Below are positions 12,130 to 25,373 of a stretch of 64,000 nt of DNA, in pieces (within the stretch, counting starts at the first letter, position 1; each line of letters opens with the position of its first letter). Position numbers and translations under genes: made by a program. Below the pieces are notes generated by a model. The model saw nothing but the letters and a program-made list of their open reading frames with translations. It was not told the DNA's origin and did not search any database. Source of the stretch: Agelas oroides (taxonomy: Eukaryota > Porifera > Demospongiae > Agelasida > Agelasidae). The stretch is from positions 3,974,205 through 4,038,204 of the forward strand of contig OX422197.1 in assembly GCA_949130485.1 (NCBI GenBank), read 5' to 3'.

Positions 12130-14540
12130 CCGCCGTGAAGGTGCTGTGAAGCTGCTGCAAGCCTGTTCATGTGCGGGAAAGACCTGATAAGGCCGTTTTA
12201 ACCGCCGATGAGGTGCTGTGAAGCACGTGCAATCCTGTTTAAGTGCCGGGAAAGATTTAGAAATCAGTTTTCACCACTGTGAAGGTCCTGTGGAACTCAT
12301 GTAATCCTGTGTATATGCTGGAATGACCTGACTAAGTCATTTTAACTGCCGAGAATGTGCTGTGAAGCCCGTGAAGGGTGTTTTAAGAGTCAGGAAAGAT
12401 CTAAAAAGCAGTTTTAACAAGTGAGAAAGCCCTGTGATGCTTGTGCAAGCCTGTGTATGTGCGGGAATGACCTGACAAAGGCGTTTTGACCGCCGTGAAG
12501 GTGCTGTGAAGTTGCTGCAAGCCTGTTTATGTGCGGGAAAGACCTGATAAAGCCGTTTTAACCGCCGATGAGGTGCTGTGAAGCACGTGTAATCCTGTTT
12601 AAGTGCCAGGAAAGATCCAGAAAGCAGTTTTCACCACTGTGGAAGCCTTGTGAAGCTCGTGCAAGCCTGTGTATGTGCGGGAAAGACTTGCTAAAGCCGT
12701 TTTAACCATCGAGGAGGTGCTGTGAAGCTCTTCCAAGCCTGTTTATGTGCGGGAAAGACCTGATAAAGCCGTTTTAACCGCCGACGAGGTGCTGTGATGC
12801 ACGTTCAACCCTGTTTATGTGTGAGAAAGACCTGATAAGGCCGTTTTACCCGCCGAGGAGGTGCTGTGAAGCACGTGTAATCATGTTTAAGTACCAGGAT
12901 AGATCGAGAAAGCAGTTTTCTCCACTGTGAAAATCTTGTGGAACTTGTGTAATCCTGTGTATATGCTGGAATGACCTGACAAAGTCATTTTAACTGCCGA
13001 TAATGTGCTGTGAAGACAGAGGAGGGTGGTTTAAGCGTCAGGAAATATCTAAAAAGCAGTTTTAACAAGTGAGAAAGCCCTGTGAAGCTCGTGCAAGCCT
13101 GTGTATGTGCGGGAAAGACTTGCTAAAGCCGTTTTCACCGCCGATGAGGTGCTGTAAAGCTCTTTCAAGCCTGTTTATGTGCGGGAAAGACCTGATAAAG
13201 CCGTTTTAACCGCCGATGAGGTGCTGTGATACACGTGCAAGTGGCAGGAATGATCGAGAAAGCACCTTTTACCACAGTTGAGGCCTTGTGAAGCTCGTGC
13301 AAGCCTGTGTATGTGAGGGAAATACCTGACAGCCGTTTTGACCGCCGTGAAGGTGCTGTGAAGCTGCTGCAAGCCTGTTCGTGTGCGGGAAAGACCTGAT
13401 AAGGCCGTTTTAACCGCCGATGATGTGCTGTGAAGCACGTGCAATCCTGTTTAAGTGCCGGGAAAGATTTAGAAATCAGTTTTCACCACTGTGAAGGTCC
13501 TGTGGAACTCATGTAATCCTGTGCATATGCTGGAATGACCTGACTAAGTCATTTTAACTGCCGAGAATGTGCTGTGAAGCCCGTGAAGGGTGTTTTAAGA
13601 GTCAGGAAAGATCTAAAAAGCAGTTTTAACAAGTGAGAAAGCCCTGTGATGCTTGTGCAAGCCTGTGTATGTGCGGGAATGACCCGACAAAGACGTTTTG
13701 ACCGCCGTGAAGGTGCTGTCAAGTTGCTGCAAGCCTGTTTATGTGCGGGAAAGACCTGATAAAGCCGTTTTAACCGCCGATGAGGTGCTGTGAAGCACGT
13801 GTAATCCTGTTTAAGTGCCAGGAAAGATCCAGAAAGCAGTTTTCACCACTGTGGAAGCCTTGTGAAGCTCGTGCAAGCCTGTGTATGTGCGGGAAAGACT
13901 TGCTAAAGGCGTTTTAACCATCGAGGAGGTGCTGTGAAGCTCTTGCAAGCCTGTTTATGTGCGGGAAAGACCTGATAAAGCCGTTTTAACCGCCGACGAG
14001 GTGCTGTGATGCACGTTCAACCCTGTTTATGTGCGAGAAAGACCTGATAAGGCCGTTTTACCCGCCGAGCAGGTGCTGTGAAGCACGTGTAATCATGTTT
14101 AAGTACCAGGATAGATCGAGAAAGCAGTTTTCTCCACTGTGAAAATCATGTGGAACTCGTGTAATCCTGTGTATATGCTGGAATGACCTGACAAAGTCAT
14201 TTTAACTGCCGATAATGTGCTGTGAAGACAGTGGAGGGTGGTTTAAGCGTCAGGAAATATCTAAAAAGCAGTTTTAACAAGTGAGAAAGCCCTGTGAAGC
14301 TCGTGCAAGCCTGTGTATGTGCGGGAAAGACTTGCTAAAGCCGTTTTCACCGCCGATGAGGTGCTGTAAAGCTCTTGCAAGCCTGTTTATGTGCGGGAAA
14401 GACCTGATAAAGCCGTTTTAACCGCCGATGAGGTGCTGTGATACACGTGCAAGTGGCAGGAAAGATCGAGAAGGCACCTTTTACCACAGTCGAGGCCTTG
14501 TGAAGCTCGTGCAAGCCTGTGTATGTGCGAGAAAGACTTG
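12130..14540 (+). repeat. 1,212-bp higher-order repeat, two copies
   Basis: Three markers keep the same spacing of 1,212 bp: GATTTAGAAATCAG at 12,254 and 13,466, GAAGGGTGTTTTAAGAG at 12,373 and 13,585, and GGAGGGTGGTTTAAGCG at 13,021 and 14,233. The length corresponds to about 17 monomers, one of them short. Single-base differences are common, so this duplication is older than the 3,550-bp one. Confidence 0.85.
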
Positions 14541-15050
14541 CTAAAGCCGTTTTCACCGCCGATGAGGTGCTGTAAAGCTCTTGCAAGCCTGTTTATGTGT
14601 GGGAAAGACCTGATAAAGCCGTTTTAACCGCCGATGAGGTACTGTGATGCACGTGCAAGTGCCAGGAAAGATCGAGAAAGCACCTTTTACCACAGTTGAG
14701 GCCTTGTGGAGCTCGTGCAAGCCTGTGTATGTGCGAGAAAGACTTGCTAAAGCCGTTTTCACCGCCGATGAGGTGCTGTGAAGCTCTTTCCAGCCTATTT
14801 ATTTGCGTGAAAGACCTGATAAAGCCGTTTTAACCGCCGATGAGGTGCTGTGATGCACGTGCAAGTGCCAGGAAAGATCGAGAAAGCACCTTTTACCACA
14901 GTTGAGGCCTTGTGAAGCTCGTGCAAGCCTGTGTATGTGCGAGAAAGACTTGCTAAAGCCGTTTTCACCGCCGATGATGTGCTGTGAAGCTCTTTCCAGC
15001 CTGTTTATGTGCGGGAAACACCTGATAAAGCCGTTTTAACCGCCGATTAG
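14301..15050 (+). repeat. 206-bp trimeric higher-order repeat, four copies
   Basis: The marker TCGTGCAAGC occurs at 14,301, 14,507, 14,713 and 14,919, so the spacing is exactly 206 bp each time. Each unit is two 72-bp monomers plus a 62-bp monomer carrying AGCACCTTTTACCACAGT. Confidence 0.85.
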
Positions 15051-18000
15051 GTACGTGCAATCCTGTTTAAGTGCCGGGAAGAATTGAGAAAGCAGTTTTC
15101 ACCACTGTGAACGTCCTGTGGAACTCGTGTAATCCTGTGTATATGCTGGAATGACCTGACAAGGTCATTTTAAATGCCGAGAATGTGCTGTGAAGCCCGT
15201 GGAGGCTCGTTTAAGTGTCAGGAAAGATCTAAAAAGCAGTTTTAACAAGTGAGAAAGCCCTGTGAATTTTGTGCAAGCCTGTGTATGTGCGAGAAAGACC
15301 TGACAAAGCCGTTTTCACCGCCGTGAAGGTGCTGTGAAACTGCTGCAAGCCAGTTTATGTGCGGGAAAGACCTGATAAAGCCGTTTTAACCGCCGATGAG
15401 GTGCTGTGAAGCACGTGCAATCCTGTTTTAAGTGCCAGGAAGGATCGAGAAAGCAGTTTTCACCACTGTAGAAGCCTTGTGAAGCTCGTGCAAACCGGTG
15501 TATGTGTGGGAAAAACTAGCTAAAGCCGTTTTCACCATCGAGGAGGTGCTGTGAAGCTCTTGCAAGCCTGTTTATGTGCGGGAAATACCTGATAAAGCCG
15601 TTTTAACCGCCGATGTGGTGACCTGACGCACGTTGAACCCTGTTTATGTGCGGATAAGACCAGATAAAGCCGTTTTAACCGCCGATGAGGTGCTGTGATG
15701 CACGTGCAAGTGCCAGGAAAGATCGAGAAAGCACCTTTCAGCACTGTGGAGGCCTTGTGAAGCTCGTGCAAGCCTGTGTATGTGCGGGAAAGATTTGCTA
15801 AAGCCGTTTTCATCGCCGATGAGGTGCTGTGAAGATGCTGCAAGCCTGTTTATGTGCGGGACAGACCTGATAAGGCCCTTTTAAGCGCCGATGAAGTGCT
15901 GTGATGCACGTGCAACTGCTAGGAAAGAACGAGAAACCACCTTTTACCACAGTGGAGGCCTTGTGAAGCTCGTGCAAGCCTGTGTATGTGCGGGAAAGAC
16001 TTCCTAAAGCCGTTTTCACCGCCGATGAGGTGCTGTGAAGCTGCTGCAAGCCTGTTTATGTGCGGGAAAGACCTGATAAAGCCGTTTTAACCGGCGATGA
16101 GGTGCTGAGAAGCACGTGCAATCCTGTTTACGTGCCGGGAAAGATTGTGAAAGCACTTTTCACCACTGTGAAGATCCTGTGGAACTCGTGTATTCCTGTG
16201 TATATGCTGGAATGTCCTGAGAAAGTCATTTTAACTTCCGAGAATATGCTGTGAAGCCCGTGGAGGCTGGTTTAAGTGTCAGGAAAGATCTAAAAAGCAG
16301 TTTTAACTACTGAGGTGGCTCTGTGATGCTTGTGCAAGCCTGTGTATGTGCGGGAAAGACTTGCTAAAGACGTTTTAAACGCCGTGGCGGTGCTGTGAAG
16401 CTCTTGCAAGCCTGTTTATGTGCGGGAAGGACCTGATATAGCCGTTTTTACCGCCGATGAGGTGCTGTGAAGCTGCTGCAAGCCTGTTTATGTGCGGGAA
16501 AGACCTGATAAGGCCCTTTTAACCGCCGATGAGGTGCTGTGATGGACGTGCAAGTGCCAGGAAAGATCGAGAAAGAACCTTTTACCACAGTGTAGGCCTT
16601 TTGAAGCTCGTTCAAGCCTGTGTATGTGCTGGAAAGACTTGCTAAAGCCGTTTTCACCGTCGATGAGGAGCTGTGAAGCTGCTGCAAACCTGTTTATGTG
16701 CGGGAAAGACCTGATAAGGCCGTTTTAAACCCCGAGGAGGTGCTGTGTAGCACGTGGAATCATGTTTAAGTGCCAGGAAAGATCGAGAAAGCAGTTTTCA
16801 CCACTGTGGAGACCTTGTGAAGCTCGTGCAAGCCTGTGTATATGCGGAATGACTTGCTAAAGCCGTTTTCAACGTCGATGAGGTGCTGTGAAGCTGCTGC
16901 AAGCCGGTTTATGTGCGAGAAAGACCTCATAAAGCCGTTTTGACCGCCGATTAGGTGCTGTGATGCACGTGCATGTGCCAGGAAAGATCGAGAAAGCGCC
17001 TTACACCACTGTGGAGGCCTTGTTAATCTCGTGCAAGACTGTGTATGTGCGGGAAAGACTTGCTAAAGCCGTTTTCACCGCCGATGAGGTGCTGTGAAGC
17101 TGCTGAAAGCCTGTTTATGTGCGTCAATGACCTGATAGGGCTCTTTTAACCGCCGAAGAGGTGCTGTGATGCACGTTCAAGTGCCAGGAAAGATCGAGAA
17201 AGCATCTTTTACCACAGTGGAGGCCTTGTGAAGCTCGTGCAAGCCTATGTATGTGCGGGAAAGACTTGATAAAGCCGTTTTCACCGCCGATGAGGTGCTT
17301 TGAAGCTCCTTCAAGCGTGTTTATGTGTGGGAAAGACCTGATAAGGCCGTTTTAACCGCCGTTAAAGTGCTGTGAAGCCCGTGAAGGCTCGTTTAAGTGT
17401 CAGGAAAGATCAAAAAGCAGTTTTAACTACTGAGAAGACCCTGTGATGCTTGTGCAAGCCTGTGTATGTGAGGGAAAGACCTGACAGCCGTTTTAACCGC
17501 CGTGAAGGTGCTGTGAAGCTGCTGCAAGCCTGTTCATGTGCGGGAAAGACCTGATAAGGCCGTTTTAACCGCCGATGAAGTGCTGTGAAGCACGTGCAAT
17601 CCTGTTTAAGTGCCTGGAAAGATTTAGAAATCAGTTTTCACCACTGTGAAGCTCCTGTGGAACTCATGTAATCCTGTGTATATGCTGGAATGACCTGACA
17701 AAGTCATTTTAACTGCCGAGAATGTGCTGTGAAGCCCGTGAAGGGTGGTTTAAGAGTCAGGAAATATCTAAAAAGCAGTTTTAACAAATGAGAAAGCCCT
17801 GTGATGCTTGTGCAAGCCTGTGTATGTGCGGGAATGACCTGACAAAGCCGTTTTGACCGCCATGAAGGTGCTGTGAACTTGCTGCTAGCCTGTTTATGTG
17901 CGGGAAAGACCTGATAAAGCCGTTTTAACCGCCGACGAGGTGCTGTGATGCACGTTCAACCCTGTTTATGTGCGGGAAAGACCTGATAAGGCCGTTTTAC

Positions 18001-18259
18001 CCGCCGAGGAGGTGCTGTGAAGCACGTGTAATCATGTTTAAGTACCAGGATAGATCGAGAAAGCAGTTTTCTCCACTGTGAAAGTCATGTGGAACTCGTG
18101 TAATCCTGTTTATATGCTGGAATGACCTGACAAAGTCATTTTAACTGCCGAGAATGTGCTGTGAAGCCAGTGGAGGGTGATTTAAGCGTCAGGAAAGATC
18201 TAAAAAGCAGTTTTAACAAGTGAGAAAGCACTGTGAAGCTCGTGCAAGCCTGTGTATGT

Positions 18260-21200
18260 GCGGGAAAGACTTGCTAAAGCCGTTTTCACCGCCGATAAGG
18301 TGCTGTGATGCACGTGCAAGTGCCAGGAAAGATCGAGAAATCACTTTTCCCCACAGTGGAGGCCCTGTGAAGCTCGTGCAAGCCTGTGTATGTGCGGGAA
18401 AGACTTGCTGAAGCCGATTTCACCGCCGATAAGGTGCTGTGATGCACGTGCAAGTGCCAGGAAATATCGAGAAATCACCTTACACCACTCTGGAGGCCTT
18501 GTGAAGCTCGTGCAAGACTGTGTATATGCGGGAAAGACTTGCTAAAGCCGTTTTCACCGCCGATGAGGTGCTGTGAAGCTGCTGCAAGCCTGTTTATGTG
18601 CGTCAATCACCTGATAAGGCCCTTTTAACCGCCGTTGAGGTGCTGTGATGCACGTTCAAGTGCCAGGAAAGATCGAGAAAGCATCTTTCACCACAGTTGA
18701 GGCCTTGTGAAGCTCGTGCAAGCCTGTGGATGTGCGGGAAAGACTTGCTAAAGCCGTTTTCACTGCCGATGAGGTGCTGTGAAGCTTCTTCAAGCGTGTT
18801 TATGTGTGGGAAAGACCTGATAAGGCCGTTTTAACCGCCTTTAAGGTGCTGTGAAGCCCGTGAAGGCTCGTTTAAGTGTCAGGAAAGATCAAAAAGCAGT
18901 TTTAATACCTGAGAAGGCCCTGTGATGCTTGTGCAAGCTTGTTCATGTGCGGGAAAGACCTGATAAAGCCGTTTTAACCGCCGATGAGGTGCTGTGAAGC
19001 ACGTGTAATCCCGTTTAAGTGCCAGGAAAGATCCAGAAAGCAGTTTTCACCACTGGGGAAGCCTTGTGAAGCTCATGGAAACCTGTGTATGTGCGGGAAA
19101 GACTTGCTAAAGCCGTTTTAACCATCGAGGAGGTGCTGTGAAGCTCTTCCAAGCCTGTTTATGTGCGGGAAAGACCTGATAAAGCCGTTTTAACCGCCGA
19201 CGAGGTGCTGTGATGCATGTTCAACACTGTTTATGTGCGGGAAAGACCTGATAAGGCCGTTTTACCCGCCGAGGAGGTGCTGTGAAGCACGTGTAATCAT
19301 GTTTAAGTACCAGGATAGATAGAGAAAGCAGTTTTCTCCACTGTGAAAGTCATGTGGAACTCGTGTAATCCTGTGTATATGCTGGAATGACCTGACAAAG
19401 TCATTTTAACTGCCGATAATGTGCTGTGAAGACAGTGGAGGGTGGTTTAAGCGTCAGGAAATATCTAAAAAGCAGTTTTAACAAGTGAGAAAGCCCTGTG
19501 AAGCTCGTGCAAGCCTGTGTATGTGCGGGAAAGACTTGCTAAAGCCGTTTTCACCGCCGATGAGGTGCTGTAAAGCTCTTGCAAGCCTGTTTATGTGCGG
19601 GAAAGACCTGATAAAGCCGTTTTAACCGCCGATGAGGTGCTGTGATACACGTGCAAGTGGCAGGAAAGATCGAGAAAGCACCTTTTACCACAGTTGATGC
19701 CTTGTGAAGCTCGTGCAAGCCTGTGTATGTGCGAGAAAGACTTGCTAAAGCCGATTTCACCGCCGATAAGGTGCTGTGATGCACGTGCAAGTGGCAGGAA
19801 AGATCGAGAAATCACCTTACACCACTCTGGAGGCCTTGTGAAGCTCGTGCAAGCCTGTGTATGCGTGGGAAAGACTTGCTAAAGCCGTTTTCTCCGCCGA
19901 TGAGGTGATGTGAAGTTGCTGTAAGCCTGTTATGAGCGTCAATGACCTGATAAGGCCCTTTTAACCGCCGATGAGGTGCTGTGATGCACGTTCAAGTGCC
20001 AGGAAAGATCGAGAAAGCACCTTTTACCACAGTGGAGGCCTTGTGAAGCTCGTGCAAGCCTGTGTAAGTGCGAGAAAGACTTGCTAAAACCGTTTTCACC
20101 GCCGATGAGGTGATGTGAAGCTCCTTCAAGCGTGTTTATGTGTGGGAAAGACCTGATAAGGCCGTTTTAACCGCCGTGAAGGTGCTGTGAAGCCCGTGAA
20201 GGCTCATTTAAGTGTCAGGAAAGATCAAAAAGCAGTTTTAACTACTGAGAAGGCCCTGTAATGCTTGTGCAAGACTGTGTATGTGAGGGAAAGACCTGAC
20301 AGCCGTTTTGACCGCCGTGAAGGTGCTGTGAAGCTGCTGCAAGCCTGTTCATGTGCGGGAAAGACCTGATAAGGCCGTTTTAACCGCCGATGAGGTGCTG
20401 TGAAGCACGTGCAATCCTGTTTAAGTGTCGGGAAAGATTGAGAAATCAGTTTTCACCACTGTAAAGGTCCTGTGAAACTCGTGTAATCCTGTGTATATGC
20501 TGGAATGACCTGACAAAGTCATTTTAACTGCCGAGAATGTGCTGTGAAGCCCGTGGAGGTTGGTTTAAGTGTCAGGAAAGATCTAAAAAGCAGTTTTAAC
20601 AAGTGAGAAAGCCCTGTGAATCTTGTGCAAGCCAGAGTATGTGCGGGAAAGACCTGACAAAGCCGATTTGACCGCCGTTAAGGTGCTGTGAAGTTGCTGC
20701 CAGCCAGTTTATGTGCGGGAAAGACCTGATAAAGCCGTTTTAACCGCCGATGAGGTGCTGTGATGCACTTTCAACCCTGTTTATGTGCGGGAAAGACCTG
20801 ATAGAGCCGTTTTAAACGCCGATGAGGAGCTGTGAAGGACGTGCAATCCTGTTTAAGTGCCGGGAAATATTGAGAAAGCAGTTTTCACCACTGTGAAGGT
20901 CATGTGGAACTCGTGTAGTCCTGTGGAACTCGTGTAGTCCTGTGTATATTCTGGAATGACCTTACAAAGTCATTTTAACTGCCGAGAATGTGCTGTGAAG
21001 CACGTGGAGGCTGGTTTAAGAGTCAGGAAAGATCAAAATGCAGTATTAACTACTGAGAAGGCACTGTGATGCTTGTGCAAGCCTGTGTATGTGCGGGAAA
21101 GACTTGCTAAAGCCGTTTTCACCGCCGATGAGGTGTTGTAAAGCTGCTGCAAGCCTGTTGATGGGCGGAAAGACCTGATAAGGCCGTTTTAACCGCCGAT

Positions 21201-21809
21201 GAGGTGCTGTGAAGCACGTGCAATCCTGTTTAAGTGCCAGGAAAGATCCAGAAAGCAGTTTTCACCACTGTGGAAGCCTTGTGAAGCTCGTGCAAGCCTG
21301 TGTATGTGCGGAAGGACTTGCTAAAGCCGTTTTAACCATCGAGGAGGTGCTGTCAAGCTCTTGCAAGCCTGTTTATGTGCGGGAAAGACTTGATAAAGCC
21401 GTTTTAACCGCCGATGTGGTGCTCTAATGCACGTTGAACCTTCTTTATGTGCGGGAAAGACCTGACAAAGCCGTTTTAACCGCAGAGGAGGTGCTGTGAT
21501 GCACGTTCAACCCTGTTTATGTGCGGGAAAGACCTGATTAGGCGTTTTACCCGCCGAGGAGGTGCTGTGAAGCACGTGTAATCATGTTTAAGTACCAGGA
21601 TAGATCGAGAAAGCAGTTTTCTCCACTGTGAAAGTCCAGTGGAACTCGTGTAAACCTGTGTATACGCTGGAATGACCTGACAAAGTCATTTTAACTGCCG
21701 AGAATGTGCTGTGAAGTCCGTGGAGGGTAGTTTAAGTGTCAGGAAAGCTCTAAAAATCAGTTTTAACAAGTGAGAAAGCCCTGTGAACCTTGTGCAAGCC
21801 TGTGTATGG
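18260..21809 (+). repeat. 3,550-bp tandem duplication, copy 1
   Basis: The whole 3.55-kb block of satellite is repeated immediately downstream. All landmark variants are present at a constant +3,550 offset. By eye I found two substitutions: T at 19,462 versus G at 23,012, and T at 19,698 versus G at 23,248. Upstream, similarity drops to ordinary satellite divergence at about 18,259, where T pairs with G at 21,809. Confidence 0.92.
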
Positions 21810-24800
21810 GCGGGAAAGACTTGCTAAAGCCGTTTTCACCGCCGATAAGGTGCTGTGATGCACGTGCAAGTGCCAGGAAAGATCGAGAAATCACTTTTCC
21901 CCACAGTGGAGGCCCTGTGAAGCTCGTGCAAGCCTGTGTATGTGCGGGAAAGACTTGCTGAAGCCGATTTCACCGCCGATAAGGTGCTGTGATGCACGTG
22001 CAAGTGCCAGGAAATATCGAGAAATCACCTTACACCACTCTGGAGGCCTTGTGAAGCTCGTGCAAGACTGTGTATATGCGGGAAAGACTTGCTAAAGCCG
22101 TTTTCACCGCCGATGAGGTGCTGTGAAGCTGCTGCAAGCCTGTTTATGTGCGTCAATCACCTGATAAGGCCCTTTTAACCGCCGTTGAGGTGCTGTGATG
22201 CACGTTCAAGTGCCAGGAAAGATCGAGAAAGCATCTTTCACCACAGTTGAGGCCTTGTGAAGCTCGTGCAAGCCTGTGGATGTGCGGGAAAGACTTGCTA
22301 AAGCCGTTTTCACTGCCGATGAGGTGCTGTGAAGCTTCTTCAAGCGTGTTTATGTGTGGGAAAGACCTGATAAGGCCGTTTTAACCGCCTTTAAGGTGCT
22401 GTGAAGCCCGTGAAGGCTCGTTTAAGTGTCAGGAAAGATCAAAAAGCAGTTTTAATACCTGAGAAGGCCCTGTGATGCTTGTGCAAGCTTGTTCATGTGC
22501 GGGAAAGACCTGATAAAGCCGTTTTAACCGCCGATGAGGTGCTGTGAAGCACGTGTAATCCCGTTTAAGTGCCAGGAAAGATCCAGAAAGCAGTTTTCAC
22601 CACTGGGGAAGCCTTGTGAAGCTCATGGAAACCTGTGTATGTGCGGGAAAGACTTGCTAAAGCCGTTTTAACCATCGAGGAGGTGCTGTGAAGCTCTTCC
22701 AAGCCTGTTTATGTGCGGGAAAGACCTGATAAAGCCGTTTTAACCGCCGACGAGGTGCTGTGATGCATGTTCAACACTGTTTATGTGCGGGAAAGACCTG
22801 ATAAGGCCGTTTTACCCGCCGAGGAGGTGCTGTGAAGCACGTGTAATCATGTTTAAGTACCAGGATAGATAGAGAAAGCAGTTTTCTCCACTGTGAAAGT
22901 CATGTGGAACTCGTGTAATCCTGTGTATATGCTGGAATGACCTGACAAAGTCATTTTAACTGCCGATAATGTGCTGTGAAGACAGTGGAGGGTGGTTTAA
23001 GCGTCAGGAAAGATCTAAAAAGCAGTTTTAACAAGTGAGAAAGCCCTGTGAAGCTCGTGCAAGCCTGTGTATGTGCGGGAAAGACTTGCTAAAGCCGTTT
23101 TCACCGCCGATGAGGTGCTGTAAAGCTCTTGCAAGCCTGTTTATGTGCGGGAAAGACCTGATAAAGCCGTTTTAACCGCCGATGAGGTGCTGTGATACAC
23201 GTGCAAGTGGCAGGAAAGATCGAGAAAGCACCTTTTACCACAGTTGAGGCCTTGTGAAGCTCGTGCAAGCCTGTGTATGTGCGAGAAAGACTTGCTAAAG
23301 CCGATTTCACCGCCGATAAGGTGCTGTGATGCACGTGCAAGTGGCAGGAAAGATCGAGAAATCACCTTACACCACTCTGGAGGCCTTGTGAAGCTCGTGC
23401 AAGCCTGTGTATGCGTGGGAAAGACTTGCTAAAGCCGTTTTCTCCGCCGATGAGGTGATGTGAAGTTGCTGTAAGCCTGTTATGAGCGTCAATGACCTGA
23501 TAAGGCCCTTTTAACCGCCGATGAGGTGCTGTGATGCACGTTCAAGTGCCAGGAAAGATCGAGAAAGCACCTTTTACCACAGTGGAGGCCTTGTGAAGCT
23601 CGTGCAAGCCTGTGTAAGTGCGAGAAAGACTTGCTAAAACCGTTTTCACCGCCGATGAGGTGATGTGAAGCTCCTTCAAGCGTGTTTATGTGTGGGAAAG
23701 ACCTGATAAGGCCGTTTTAACCGCCGTGAAGGTGCTGTGAAGCCCGTGAAGGCTCATTTAAGTGTCAGGAAAGATCAAAAAGCAGTTTTAACTACTGAGA
23801 AGGCCCTGTAATGCTTGTGCAAGACTGTGTATGTGAGGGAAAGACCTGACAGCCGTTTTGACCGCCGTGAAGGTGCTGTGAAGCTGCTGCAAGCCTGTTC
23901 ATGTGCGGGAAAGACCTGATAAGGCCGTTTTAACCGCCGATGAGGTGCTGTGAAGCACGTGCAATCCTGTTTAAGTGTCGGGAAAGATTGAGAAATCAGT
24001 TTTCACCACTGTAAAGGTCCTGTGAAACTCGTGTAATCCTGTGTATATGCTGGAATGACCTGACAAAGTCATTTTAACTGCCGAGAATGTGCTGTGAAGC
24101 CCGTGGAGGTTGGTTTAAGTGTCAGGAAAGATCTAAAAAGCAGTTTTAACAAGTGAGAAAGCCCTGTGAATCTTGTGCAAGCCAGAGTATGTGCGGGAAA
24201 GACCTGACAAAGCCGATTTGACCGCCGTTAAGGTGCTGTGAAGTTGCTGCCAGCCAGTTTATGTGCGGGAAAGACCTGATAAAGCCGTTTTAACCGCCGA
24301 TGAGGTGCTGTGATGCACTTTCAACCCTGTTTATGTGCGGGAAAGACCTGATAGAGCCGTTTTAAACGCCGATGAGGAGCTGTGAAGGACGTGCAATCCT
24401 GTTTAAGTGCCGGGAAATATTGAGAAAGCAGTTTTCACCACTGTGAAGGTCATGTGGAACTCGTGTAGTCCTGTGGAACTCGTGTAGTCCTGTGTATATT
24501 CTGGAATGACCTTACAAAGTCATTTTAACTGCCGAGAATGTGCTGTGAAGCACGTGGAGGCTGGTTTAAGAGTCAGGAAAGATCAAAATGCAGTATTAAC
24601 TACTGAGAAGGCACTGTGATGCTTGTGCAAGCCTGTGTATGTGCGGGAAAGACTTGCTAAAGCCGTTTTCACCGCCGATGAGGTGTTGTAAAGCTGCTGC
24701 AAGCCTGTTGATGGGCGGAAAGACCTGATAAGGCCGTTTTAACCGCCGATGAGGTGCTGTGAAGCACGTGCAATCCTGTTTAAGTGCCAGGAAAGATCCA

Positions 24801-25373
24801 GAAAGCAGTTTTCACCACTGTGGAAGCCTTGTGAAGCTCGTGCAAGCCTGTGTATGTGCGGAAGGACTTGCTAAAGCCGTTTTAACCATCGAGGAGGTGC
24901 TGTCAAGCTCTTGCAAGCCTGTTTATGTGCGGGAAAGACTTGATAAAGCCGTTTTAACCGCCGATGTGGTGCTCTAATGCACGTTGAACCTTCTTTATGT
25001 GCGGGAAAGACCTGACAAAGCCGTTTTAACCGCAGAGGAGGTGCTGTGATGCACGTTCAACCCTGTTTATGTGCGGGAAAGACCTGATTAGGCGTTTTAC
25101 CCGCCGAGGAGGTGCTGTGAAGCACGTGTAATCATGTTTAAGTACCAGGATAGATCGAGAAAGCAGTTTTCTCCACTGTGAAAGTCCAGTGGAACTCGTG
25201 TAAACCTGTGTATACGCTGGAATGACCTGACAAAGTCATTTTAACTGCCGAGAATGTGCTGTGAAGTCCGTGGAGGGTAGTTTAAGTGTCAGGAAAGCTC
25301 TAAAAATCAGTTTTAACAAGTGAGAAAGCCCTGTGAACCTTGTGCAAGCCTGTGTATGGGCGGGAAAGACTTG
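21810..25373 (+). repeat. 3,550-bp tandem duplication, copy 2
   Basis: This is the near-identical second copy. It continues matching for about 14 bp past one full period and then diverges at 25,374, where TTGACAAAGT stands in place of TTGCTAAAGC. Both copies retain a rare internal micro-duplication of a GTGGAACTCGTGTAGTCCT segment (about 20,910-20,942 and 24,460-24,492). That places the micro-duplication before the 3.55-kb event. Confidence 0.92.
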
